Assembly (NCBI GenBank): GCA_028095005.1
Contig: CM051459.1
Location: forward strand, 256,108,229-256,172,228
Reading direction: 5' to 3'
Source of the DNA: Rhynchospora pubera
Lineage: Eukaryota > Streptophyta > Magnoliopsida > Poales > Cyperaceae
DNA: 64,000 nt
Part shown: piece after piece, positions 44,937 through 55,992 of the stretch
How the letters are laid out: every line of letters starts with the position of its first letter
Position numbering within the stretch: the first letter of the stretch is position 1
Position numbers and translations under genes: made by a program
Notes under the pieces: generated by a model
Told to the model about the DNA's origin: nothing
What the model saw: the letters and a program-made list of their open reading frames with translations, nothing else
Databases searched by the model: none

Positions 44937-46709
44937 AGAATTGTTGGAGTTATGTTCTAAAATTCAATAATTTAATGACTCAAATATTAGTTTATGTTAT
45001 GGATGATATTTTATCATCTGTTCCTAAGTTTATTATTGACAGATCATTCAGGTTGAGGATCTGAATTGTAGATCTCTGTGGATCATTCTTTAGAATGACA
45101 ATAATAAATCTAAATGGTCCATAATCTTGATAATTAACATGGAACATTAATTATCTTATAAGATTAGTATGCAAGTTAAGTGATGATTAAGTTCTACAAA
45201 TCATAGGTAAAAAGTTACCAACTTAATTGCATATGTGTATGTTATGGAACATGGCACAGGACTTGACCCATCGAAATAAACATATGGATTTTGTTATGTG
45301 TCATTGTTTATTTCGTTATGATTTTGGTTCTAAGTTTGAGATGTTTATCTTTTCCATATGAGGATAGGTTCAATAAATATTGTCTACCGCTGATTCCCGA
45401 TAAGGGCTGCTATACAGACTTTATTTATGTTCTCTTGAATTGTGCGGGGAAAAGCTAATCATCAAGAAAACCGTATGTCCCTCATTAATTCACTTAGTGA
45501 GTGACGATATCTGTTTGGGCCACTTGATGGAGATAGATTGTTTGCATGCAACTTTATACAATTATCTCTAGATCAAGAAACGTATAATCTGCAAGAATGA
45601 CGCATTCCTATCTTGGATTATACAATTATATCATGTGACATAAGAATCAAAATAGGGAAATACATTTATTCTCTTATGCGGGATTTAAATACTGTAGCAA
45701 TACACTATTTATGCGAATTGGGAATCATAACGTGTTGCTAGATACCGCTTATGATTATTGGAATTAAATAACGATTTAATTCCATGTCCAACATAGCATA
45801 AATCCTCAAAGGGTCACACAAAATAGAGTTTTAACCAAGACAATACATTATTTATTTATTCGCAATAGTGCGTATTGCGGAAATATGATAAGTTGATTAA
45901 TTGATTATATACCGTTATAATTAATTAAGTCAAATGGATCATATAGAAATAATTAATGTATTAGCTAATCCTAGAATAATTATTAATTAGTTAATAATTA
46001 TTTTAGTTAAACTCAATTTAATATAAATAGTTATATTAATTTATTGGGCCAATATATATGCATTAAATATATAGCCCGATTAAAGAGCATTTGGAGTAGC
46101 TTTTAATTAAATGAATTAGAGACTTGTTTGAGTGAGTTAAGAGGTCCATTTGAGCCCATTTTGTGGCCGGCCCTAGTGGTAGGTGGGAGTGGCATTCTTG
46201 TAAATAGATGGTTGGTGGTAGGTATGGATCATGCACTATATATAGAGATGTATAGATGCAAATTTGAGGCTTCTCTCTTCCCTAACCCTAGCCGCCATTC
46301 CTCTCCATCTTTGGCCGCCGGCCATATCTCCTCTCTCTCTCCATTAGCTCATGAGTTGAGCAATATTTTCTCCACTAATTAAATTGTTAATTAAATAAGA
46401 AGAGAGAATACCTTGGATTAGCTTTGTTCTCTTTGATTCGCTAGCACGAATCAACTAGACCTTGGTTAATCTCTAGGTGGACTCGAGGCGGCCGTCAACC
46501 ATGGTGGAGGCGCATGGAGAGCACGCCACCGTCATCAATGCCTAGGTCGAGCCATCCAATTGCTATATTGGATGAGGTATTGATTTTCCTCCTATTCTCT
46601 TGTGTCAATTGACTTAGCACTAGATCCTTATGTGCATATGGTGTTTTGGATGGTTAATTAGGTGTAATTAACATAAATTTTCAAAATTATGCACTTTCCT
46701 AACAAGAAT
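44937..46709 (+). mobile_element. Copia-like solo LTR with TSD AGAAT
   Basis: AGAAT at 44937-44941 and 46705-46709 flanks a 1,763-bp unit (44942-46704). It begins TGTTGGAG and ends CCTAACA, the inverted TGTT/AACA ends of an LTR. A TATA-like box (CTATATATAGAG near 46239) is followed by a GC-rich leader-like stretch. No internal coding region or second LTR exists, so unequal recombination has removed the element body. Copia assignment rests on the ends only and is tentative. Confidence 0.82.
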
Positions 46710-46887
46710 AGAGAATAGGAATAGAGAAAAACTTATTCCTTATTCCTTATTCAAATATCAAGGTTTTGTTAGAATATGAATAAGGGCCGGAATAAGCTCA
46801 AATTCCTTATTCCTTCGTTGTTTGGTTTTCATCCGAATAAGAAATAAGAGGTTTATTCCTTATTCTTTGTGTTACCAAACACACAGA
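46705..46887. mobile_element. MITE-like AATAAGGAATA element inside the LINE relic
   Basis: Contains repeated ATTCCTTATTCC and its complement, and ends CTTTGTGTTACCAAACAC. It separates the two LINE fragments. Its left terminus coincides with the solo LTR insertion, so its exact start is uncertain. Confidence 0.5.
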
Positions 46888-47330
46888 TTAAGACCCCTCT
46901 TAAAATTAAAACTTTTTATGTGGTTGATGATGCATTACATAATTCTTACTAAAGATGTTTTGAGCATAAAATAGTGGCTGGGAGATATGTGGAGCACCTG
47001 AACACACATGACCACCTTTTTCTCTTATGCCCCTTTGCTCAAAGTTTGTGGTTTTGGTTAGGAGACAATCAAATACATTTTCAATCCTAGCAGGGTATAA
47101 CCTATATTAAAGATTTTGCTTCAAGTTTATCCAAACTTGATATAAATGCTTTCCTCACTATATTTAGTGCAATCAGTTGGTGAATTTGGCATATTAGAAA
47201 TGATTTCATTTTCAATAAGATTATGGTTAAAATTATGAGACAAGCACTATTAATAATGTTCATTTCGGTAATGTTATGGACATGTATTTGGAACAATTGA
47301 GGTGGAGATAGACAGGTGGATGCCAATGGA
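46888..47330 (+). pseudogene. LINE retrotransposon relic, part 2 (zf-RVT end)
   Basis: Continues the frame of part 1 in decayed form: IKTPLKIKTF, then DHLFLLCPFAQSLWFWLG and a W..W..RN.FIF-type motif (WWIWHIRNDFIFN), which are zf-RVT hallmarks. Several frameshifts and stops. The 3' limit is unclear and may reach about 47,560. Confidence 0.7.
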
Positions 47331-49128
47331 TTAGGACCTAATTTCTCTACAGATGGTACATGTTGCCTCGAGGATTGATGCCACTATGGAAAGGGGAGAT
47401 GCAACTTTTCTGGCAATTGAAGCTGCTTAAAGAAGACAGATTCTATTCTCTAAAGTATTTATCTACCATGAACATGCTATTTTTTATGAGTGTTATGCCG
47501 TTGTCTTTCTAAATTGTGTTGTTTGCATTTGAGTCCAGTTTATCTTCTCTTAAAAGCCTGCTGCTGGCTTTAAAGAATTTAGATTCAATTGTTTGCAATG
47601 TGGGATTAGGTTGTTATATGTTACTGCAATTTTTTGTCTGAGCATTCGCGTGCAGTTTAGTTAGTCTTCATTAGTTTCATTGAGTTGATTAAGTTAGTCT
47701 TCATTAGTTTCATTGAGTTGATTAAGTATCTGGGTGTAGGTTAGAGCTTCTAAAAAGGATGTTGATACCATTTCGTTGAGATCGTGATCGTACATAGGGG
47801 TAAAACACAGAATCGGAATATGGGATTCCGGTATCGCAATATTATTCTTATAATTCTATTTTTTATTTATATAATATTATATTAATATAATAATATTTAT
47901 AATTTTTTCGGCAAAACCTATTTGTTTAATCGCAGGCGTATATAATTTATTTATGGTAAGAATGATTTTAAAAAAATCTTTAAGCATTTCTATAATATGA
48001 AAGAAGAGAAAGTTACATCTCTATTCTAATATGAAATTGTAGCACTGCCGGGACATTATCGGAAGTCTCCACAAAGAGCTCACCACAATGGTGGATATAG
48101 GATTAATTTAAGCCTGGGCACCATTATAAAACTATTAAATTAGATATTAAAATAATATTTTGTACTGAATAATAAATTAAATATAAAATCGATATTTTGT
48201 AACATGATCAACGATACTATGACAAATATATATTTATCTAAAAAAAATCAATTTTTCTCTACCTCCGAATATAAAGTATAAAAAAAATCTAATAATCCAA
48301 TTACTCATTTTTTTTTTCCAGTGTGTGGAATTACAACGTTGAATATTTCAAGTCCAAGATACTAATTTGTAATTGGACAATTCATTAATTAGCTAAATGT
48401 CACTATTTATTGGTGCCCAGTGAACAATTTTTAAAATCACTAAATTAGGACATTTATACAGTTTAGCACGTAGATTTTACAAAAAACATGAATTAAAATA
48501 ACACTGAAGTTTTTCGATTTTGAAGTTTTGAAAGATGGAGACGAGGTAAGGAGTTTCAGAACCAGCATTAAAATTAATAAAAAAAAAATAAAGAGAACAC
48601 TGATGCCTGAATGTAATTGGCCCAATGAATTGGATGGAGAGTTGGATACTGAATGCATTTAGTAGTTTTCAGAGGATCACATGCAGATCAGGGATCAACG
48701 ATTTGGATTTTAAGGTTCCGCTCTAGAAATTAGGGTGGAATGGAATGGAATGGGATGGGAAAGATGAGGGGAACTAAAACTTAATCCTCAAATTTGGGGT
48801 GACAAATTTGATCAAAATTCTATAGAGTGGTTCTCCCCATTCTCCCTCTTTGCCACTGGTTTCCATTGTATTTTTCAGTATTCTGGAGCAGGTTAAGAGC
48901 TCGGGCAGAGGCAGGGCAGCTCCCCTCTTCCCTCATTAACCCCCTCTCCCATCTTCTGGAGCAGACCCTAAAGGAAACCGTGCACACTTTTTTTAAAATT
49001 GTAGAGAGAAGCTGCATAAATACACAACGTCAGGCACAATACTTGATCCAAGACAATAAAGTCCAGGCACAACTATAATTTAAGCCCATACTGTCAAGGA
49101 CGGAGCCAGAAAATTTTTCAAGGGGGTT
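47331..49128. other. Repeat-rich spacer
   Basis: Includes a 33-bp perfect tandem duplication (47661-47693 and 47694-47726, beginning TTAGTCTTCATTAG) and a GGAAT run near 48735-48757. No gene is supported. Confidence 0.45.
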
Positions 49129-49262
49129 CACCACACTACGCCATTTTTTTTATTAATACCGGTTATATATAGATTTTTAGTATCGGTTGTCAAGCGGTAC
49201 TAATAATAGGGGTGTTAAAGATAATTAAAAATCGGTACAAAAAAGCCTGTATTAAAAATCCA
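49129..49262. mobile_element. Possible CACTA transposon terminus
   Basis: CACTACGCC followed by sub-terminal repeats of the type ACCGGTT and ATCGGTTGTCAAGCGG, as seen at the ends of plant CACTA elements. The opposite end was not found. Confidence 0.4.
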
Positions 49263-49615
49263 CTAGAAATCGCGACAACCGGTAAAATTAATGTTGTTGC
49301 AACCGGTAAAAATTAATGCTAACTTCAACAACAAATAAACTAGTGAATGCACTCTATACTTGTCGGTCTCAATCATTACACTAGCTAAGTGACCGAGTCC
49401 ATTCAAGTTAGAGAACTCATTCATCGTACGCACATCAGCGATGTAATTTTCTAGTTGATTTGGAAGAGCTAAAAGACTTGGATGAGAGAACTCACAAGGA
49501 TAAAAGAAGCCAATTTGACTAACTTTTCTGTATTGAATGATCAAAATGAGTCTCTTGGATTTAAGCAAGACACACAAAGAAGCAATTCTGAATTTATTTC
49601 ATCAAACCAACCTTT
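49263..49615 (-). pseudogene. hAT transposase C-terminal relic (zf-MYM/TTF type)
   Basis: On the minus strand a broken frame reads FDEINSELLLCVSCLNPRDS, then a frameshifted FYPCEFS, LENYIADVR, FSNLNGLGHLA and VYLLLKLALI. This is the order found just before and within the hAT dimerisation region of plant TTF-type zinc finger/zf-MYM1-like transposases. The expected VERxFSAM segment is missing. It is non-functional. Confidence 0.7.
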
Positions 49616-51175
49616 TAAATTTCGGTTTTTTCAGTATGACGGTCCGGGATTGATATAACGGTGCGGTGTTATTTCGGCGATATAACGGTTTACTTCTATA
49701 ACAATCAATTCCCTACACTTGGCATGCAAAGAAATTACAAAGTTGTTCTATAATCATCAAAGTTTGACATACATGCATCAAGATTACACATTTATGCTAC
49801 CACCGTAATTTAGATTATACAATTATACTGAAAGAAGGATTCTTTATAATTGCTTGGTTATGCAAACAATTTAATGAATAAGCTAAATTGATATTTAGAT
49901 TGCAACCATTGCATTCAGGTGTGGTCACAGTTTGTGCACAACCAACAATTATAGTCGTTTCTCACAACTAAATCTCAATTTAATATAGCAATATAGCATA
50001 AATTTTTTAACAACAGAATAAAAAAGAGGGATGTAAAGTAGATCGGCTAACATCAGCCAAATTTACCAGTATAAAACCTAGTCAAATCTGAATCTGACAA
50101 AACTAACTCTGAACCAAATAAGTAATGTAAATAATAAGGGAAAATTTTTAATGACTGGAACTCATCTCGTGCAGCAACCATCTACCCAAAGTCCGAAATT
50201 CATTCCCATATTAACAAATTAAGGAGAGAAACTTATGGTCGAAAATCAGCTTGTTCTTCATGAGTAAGAGCCTACTGACTATGACAAAACAAAAAAAAGG
50301 GAAATGCATTAGGCTTGGTCACTAGGAGCAACTTGCAGCGCTACCAACTAAAAATGAAATAAATTGTGCAATAAACTATCCTAGCCGTAACAAGGAGGAA
50401 TGGTAAGATCTTTTTTGGTGGTCATTTGCACTGTTGATTGTTGAACGTAATTGCTAGAACACTCTAATGTTCTTTCTCTTGAGATCAAGCTTTTAAAATG
50501 CGATTTTTTCGATTTACAGAGAGGTGATTGAGAGGTTAATTGCACAAGGGGCTATCTTGTTGTACCTTGTTATCTATTTCCAAGTCTTACTAATGGATTT
50601 AGTAACTCGTGGTTACTGTTCCAAAATTGCGTATCATAATCTTTGAAGTTCATATAGTTTGTTCAACTACACAACTGGTATTAAGCCTCAGCGTTTCTCG
50701 ATATGAAATAATAACTAAATTTACTTTTGCATCTTCTGGTTCAAGACAATGAATTGAATATTATCTAATTGCCAAAGTCAAATTGGAATTGTGACCTTTA
50801 TTGTGGGCTGTGAATTTGTGTAAACCTCAATTGCCTTTCAATTTGACCAGTGCATAATTGATTAGCAAATCAAGTATCAAAATCAAAAGGTAAGAAAATG
50901 GCATGAAGAAGATGCTACTGAAAAGTGCAAAACCAAAAGAAGGGAGAAGAGAAAATAAAGTACCAGCAACCGTGGATTGCACCACCTCTCTCTACCAGTC
51001 GTGGCTAGTAGCACCAGCCTTCGTTCCGTCGCTACCAGTAGAGAGGAACAGAGTGGCGTTGGAGAAGATCGAGTGGCAGAGAAGGAGATTGAATGGCACA
51101 TGAGGAGGAAATCGAGTGGCTCGAAGGAAGGAGGAGAAACTCCGGAGGAGGAGGAGATCGGAAGAGGACAGACAC

Positions 51176-51221
<46 letters not shown>

Positions 51222-52434
51222 AAGGGGTCTAGGCTTGGTCGGCTGATGAAAAAAATGTATTTTTTAAAAGTTAACTTCCCCGTTTTACTCCGCAAAACGA
51301 AATATTTTCTCCGATTTTTCGCCGAAAATTCGTAAATGACGCGTTACGTAATTTCTCGTTTGTAAGCTTTGACGTTCGTGCGTTTTGTGAGAGAGAACCG
51401 CTATTTGCGTTATAACGTCGTTTAAACGGCGAAATTTAAAAGCTTGCATCAAACCTATTGTTAAGCTCTTGCAATTGTGCGTCTATAATTGCAAAAAAAA
51501 AAACCTCTACATGATAAATTCACTCCTGATAAATTAATGACGATGAATTGATCACTCCTGATTTAAATCCGAACTTGAATATGTTTCAGACTTATTTTAA
51601 ATCCGAATTTGACTTTCTAATCTGACTTTAGGAATTCCATAAACAAAAAAAAATTGATTTGATAAATAAAAGGGCCAATTTTAAGCAGCGGTACCTTTAT
51701 CTCTGATTGTTCTTACAAAATAGCTTCTAAAGATGGTTTTTTCCTGATCGTTCTCGCAGGTCGCCAAGAGGAAAAATCCGATTGTGATTATCTAGTTTTG
51801 AATTTAGTTTGTAAAGTGAAATTGGGGGAAAGGCAAAAGCCGAACAGGGAAAAGAGGTGGAAAGGTACGCACTTACGCAGGATGTAAACTTTCTTTTTTC
51901 TTCTTTTGGGAATTCCCCTAATTTGTTTTCTTTTCCAATTCGTTGCTTTGCTTGGCTGGGCTATGGGCCATTCATTTTGAACTATTTTGGACCTAATTAA
52001 TAAATTGAAGGGCCCACAAATGACAAACCAAAACTGAAATTTGAAAAGAGCAATCTATTCTCGGTTATTCAAATGAATTGTTTTATTGTTTATGGTAATA
52101 ATGCTTTACAAACATAAATTGTCATCTACCAAATAAGACCTCACAAAAGAAAATTGTATAAAATAAGTATGGGGTTCACCAATGAAAACTCACCTAAAAT
52201 TTTATGGGGTTCAAATATATGGTGCATATAACAAATTTATATTTTATAATTACAAATATTCATACGTAACGATATTTTTTTAAAAAAATAGGGGTGACAT
52301 TGACACCCCTACCTTCCACTTAAATCCTTCACTGATACTGCTTCATTAGGCTACTAATAGGACCAGATTTTCAGAAAACAAGTGCTTGGGCTTGCCCCTT
52401 ATTGGATCCGCCCCTCGCTCACCATATACCGGGT
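49616..52434. other. Repeat-rich spacer without genes
   Basis: Holds a GA microsatellite (51178-51217) and CpG-rich patches at about 49621-49690 and 51280-51430 (ACGG and GCG motifs). Sequence near 52150-52350 has GGGGTTCACCA in common with 49123-49133, suggesting pieces of one transposon family. Open frames over the GA tract are low complexity. Confidence 0.4.
51178..51217. repeat. GA microsatellite
   Basis: About 19 uninterrupted GA units. Confidence 0.95.
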
Positions 52435-52797
52435 TATGTTATTGTACTTGGGGACATCGGTATATGGGGAGTTGCAGTCATAACATACTTCTTAATCCTA
52501 TGGATATGCCGGAGAATAAGACATAATAGAGTCTAACGGGGCAAAATATTGGTCCTAAGCTTCAGATTGTACCTTCTACTTCTTGTACCTTCTACCTATG
52601 GCCTCGAGCTTACGACCATCGAGACTTTGCCCATGATACCATATCCACCACCTCCTCGAGGACCATATGACGAGCTAGACTCGAGATGTTCGATATGTTG
52701 GGAAGATGTGTTAGAGATTCGAGTTCTTCCATGTCGCCACTACTTCCATCCGACATGCATTCAGACTCGTATCTTATTGCAGCCCACAAAAGTTTAA
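52435..52797 (+). pseudogene. RING-H2 finger (ATL-like) pseudogene, truncated
   Basis: One frame reads a hydrophobic membrane-like segment (GVAVITYFLILWICRRIRH), an in-frame stop at 52534-52536, then a GLEL..IETLP segment like the GLD motif of ATL ubiquitin ligases. The first six zinc ligands of a RING-H2 follow: CSIC, then LPCRHYFHPTC. The final Cys-x2-Cys pair is absent because a terminal-inverted-repeat element starts at 52793. The stop and the missing ligands make it non-functional as written. Confidence 0.7.
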
Positions 52798-53281
52798 ATA
52801 GCGAATATCGGGTTCATAACGGACAATTTAAAGCTATAGTGGATAGCGGGTAGTGGTCATTATATTTTCAAAGTTAAATATCTTATTACATTATATATAT
52901 ACTTTAATAGTTAAATTAAATGTATGTAGTTCGTATATGTAGAAATTGTATGCAGTTCGTATATGCAGACATCATATGCAATTTATATAAGTAGAAATCA
53001 TATGTCAAAGATATATTCGTGATACTAATTATATATCAGGAAATAGAGAATTACGTAGTTATATTTCACAAAAATGCCGCTAAATGCATTTATATGTTTA
53101 TTTTAATTTTTACTAATTTAGACATCATAAGAAATAAAACATTAAAATATATATTTTTTAAGTAGTATTTTGATATGCTAATAAATACTGCTATAGCGGC
53201 GCTTTTAGTTTAACAGCATAACGATCTACCAATCACACCACTATAGCGGCACTATTGCGGTCATTGCGAACGCTATTTAAA
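52793..53281. mobile_element. Short TIR element ending in TTTAAATAGCG
   Basis: TTTAAATAGCG at 52793-52803 is inverted as CGCTATTTAAA at 53271-53281. Sub-terminal GTCATT/GCGG and CTATAG motifs are repeated in both halves. No target-site duplication was identified, so the superfamily is unassigned; a hAT-type MITE is possible. It cuts the RING-H2 pseudogene. Confidence 0.5.
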
Positions 53282-53502
53282 TCATGGGCAATCCACATTG
53301 CCAGATAGTTGACATCACTCCAGTCTAGTATTTGGTATGATATTACAATCTACTTTATTATTTTATTCTTCATTATTGTATTTGTTTACAAGTTGACATT
53401 TTGTTTTTATTTTGTATTTCAGATACCATGTGAAATTTGCAGCTATTAGTGTGCTCGTATTTGTATTGGAGTGTTTGTCCTATTTATTTTATTATAGGTT
53501 GT

Positions 53503-53505
<3 letters not shown>

Positions 53506-53551
<46 letters not shown>
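53506..53551. repeat. AT microsatellite
   Basis: About 23 AT units. An ATT tract follows at 53605-53632. Confidence 0.95.
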
Positions 53552-53555
<4 letters not shown>

Positions 53556-53879
53556 TGAATTGCACTAATTATAGTACTATTGTTGCATTATGTTGCTATA
53601 AATTGTTATTATTATTATTATTATTATTATTAATTTTATTATTGTTATTATTTATTTATTTAATTAATTATAGTTAGCTTCTTTTTCATACAATTTTACT
53701 TCATTTGTATGTTTCATTTTTCAAAAATGAAATTGGGTTGCGTTTTCACTTTTTTTTTTTTAAAAAAATACAAGTATACATAGACCACATAACAATATAA
53801 AATTCTAGATATATCCATCATGATTATTTTTTATAAAGTTAAAAATATAACAATATTACATATCCTCAAACGTGTATAT

Positions 53880-54284
53880 AAGTGACAACTCTGTGCGGTT
53901 TGGACCGCCTTATATAGGAGTTTGGTAGGATTTGGAGTCCCGTGCGATCGCATAGAAATCCTGTGCGGTCGCACCAGAGTCGCTAAAACAGGTTTGAGTT
54001 AGATTCGCACGAAACGAGTCCGAAATGAGTTGGTGCGGTCGCACCATATCCATGTGCGGTCGCACAGGATCTTCTGGATTATAGTTCATGCGTCATTTTG
54101 TGCCGAAATGCACTGTTTTTGCTGCGACTCGTCTCCAAATTCTTACAAACCGAAATGAAATCCGAGCAGTACCAAATTTCTACAAATACACACTAAAACC
54201 AAATAAAATCAAGTAAAATTAAGGGTTTTGAGTTATGATTTGGATAAAAGTCCGGCCTAAAACCATATATAAATATGTGCATCA
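53880..54284 (-). mobile_element. Truncated LTR (U3 and TATA) with GTGCGGTCGCAC palindromes
   Basis: On the minus strand it begins TGATGCACATATTT at 54284, the same TGATG start as the two Athila-type LTRs in this window. It continues through U3 to a TATA box (minus-strand CCTATATAAGG, 53911-53920) and is lost soon after. Two palindrome pairs lie upstream of the TATA box, with unit starts at 54033/54054 and 53942/53963. No second LTR, internal region or target-site duplication is seen. LTR identity is inferred from this layout. Confidence 0.6.
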
Positions 54285-54321
54285 CTTACCAAATTTTTTA
54301 ATCTCTTCTTCACTTGGACAG

Positions 54322-54464
54322 GTCATCGTTCTGGCCTTGAGACGAGTTTTATGCAGTATAATTCATGGCAAGCTGGCCCTGGGATGGCTCTTAGAAGTAT
54401 AATGAATCCAAGGCTTGGGGAAGATGGGCATGTTTCGGATGCATCGGATTCTACTGCTAATTAG
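54322..54464 (+). pseudogene. Orphan terminal-exon-like fragment
   Basis: Preceded by a good pyrimidine tract and acceptor (CTTCACTTGGACAG). The frame then runs 47 codons, starting HRSGLETSF, through WQAGPGMALRSIMNPRL, to a stop at 54462-54464. Codon use and composition look genic. No upstream exon was found, and the truncated LTR starts only 37 bp upstream. I do not recognise the family. It may be a gene fragment left by, or captured near, the retroelement. Confidence 0.4.
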
Positions 54465-54685
54465 TTTTGGTTTTGATGTAGTAGAATCGTAGTGACGACT
54501 GCTTAGCTTGCTTCTGTTATGTTTTGTCTCAGCTTGTTGTGGCTTTTGATTGTTTTGTGGAATCTGGTTACAAGGCTGTATCGACTTTTTTCTTTTTTAA
54601 TATTGGGCCCCAGCTTTGGATGCTTTATTTTAAAAAAAAAATCTCATCGAGCACTACATATTGTGCTCTGTCCATAATTTATAAT

Positions 54686-54843
54686 GGTTGTGTTTGGATT
54701 GGAGCGGGAAGAAGAGAATAAGGAAAGAAAGGCCCAAATTTATTATTAAACAATCCAAATTCTTCACAAAGTTACACACTTCCCAATATTTTTTCTACTT
54801 CTTACCTTCTTCCTTTCTTCCCACACCTCATCCAAACGGAGCC
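54686..54843. mobile_element. MITE, GTTTGGAT family, copy C
   Basis: Begins GGTTGTGTTTGGATTGG and ends CTCATCCAAACGGAGCC. The internal CAATCCAAATTCTTCACAAA matches copy B, and the pyrimidine-rich right half matches copies A and B. Confidence 0.65.
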
Positions 54844-55992
54844 AAGAAAAGAGAAAAAGAAAAGCTAGAGAAAGGAATTGAGAATTCAGAGTTTTCTGAT
54901 TGGATTTGTACAGGTTTGTATTATTGACTTGATTGAAAATCCTAAAAAACTAAATTTCCACAAATGTTTTTTTTTTGTTATCGACTAGATTGAAAAAACT
55001 TTCTGAATTCCTTTATTTAGGCCTTCTTTTTATCCCACACATGACAAGCAGAGAGTCCTTTTCTTTTGTCATTGTGAATATTCTTCTCCAATAAAGTAAG
55101 ATTTATGCATGCCAAGCAATCAATCTTCAATCATACACGGTACGTTCCGGTCCGGTCCATGATTGAAATTTCAAAAAGGGTCAACATTTCACGTGGTAAC
55201 ATTATCACAACTAATCGGCCGTTATTAACAAAAGTATCCTGGAACGAACATTCGAGAGAGCATGAGGTCGAATAATTGAAAAAAGAATAGTACTTTTGCA
55301 CTATAAAAAAAAACAATAGGGGCCAGCAATGTAGCAAAGGGAAGGAGAGTGCTGAACTGCTGATTGGGAACCACAGTAAGATTCGTAGATAGAGCATAAA
55401 TTGGGCCCATGGGTGACAATCAAAAGAGGACAAATACCCATTTCGATTGGGTCCTTTCACACCAACCTATGAATCTAGGACTCTCTGCGGCCGAGGTATA
55501 GAGCACTTGAGTAACGGTAGAATTGATTTCCTGTAGGTCTGCTTTTGAGAGTCCTATACTCCTATTGTTAAAATTCCAAAGCAAGGTGGATGCATTAATG
55601 ATTTTTTAATAGACAGATACAAGTAAAAAAATTAATTTTTTTAAAATAATATATTAAAAAAATATAAGATACATTCTCGACATTATTTTAATATTACAAA
55701 GTCTTTATTAAATTTAATATTACATCTCTAAAACGTAGCCAGCCTTTTAGAACATTATTTTATAATTTAATTTAAGTTTCCACACCTTATCTAATTTAAA
55801 TCTTAAATTATGTACAATGACAAACGCATTCTCGAACATAAATTAATTAATGAAGTAGATATAATTTCATAATGAAAAAAGTATTTTATTTATCGTGTCG
55901 TATTATTATGAAATACCGTACTCTATCTTCAGTCCATTCTAAAAAATTATATCAATGATTGTCTATCAAGAAAAAAGAGAAGCTAACCAACA
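54844..55992. other. Spacer
   Basis: AT-rich, with no supported gene. Frames on the minus strand near 55131-55460 have no recognisable domain. Confidence 0.4.

Noticed and set aside
50977..51335. Arg/Glu-rich open frames over the GA tract
   Set aside because: Produced by a dinucleotide microsatellite; similar frames appear on both strands.
49129..52860. Complete CACTA transposon
   Set aside because: No matching opposite terminus with an inverted CACTACGCC and no 3-bp duplication found.
55131..55460. 109-aa minus-strand frame
   Set aside because: Hydrophobic, low-information translation with an overlapping frame of similar length; no homology recognised.
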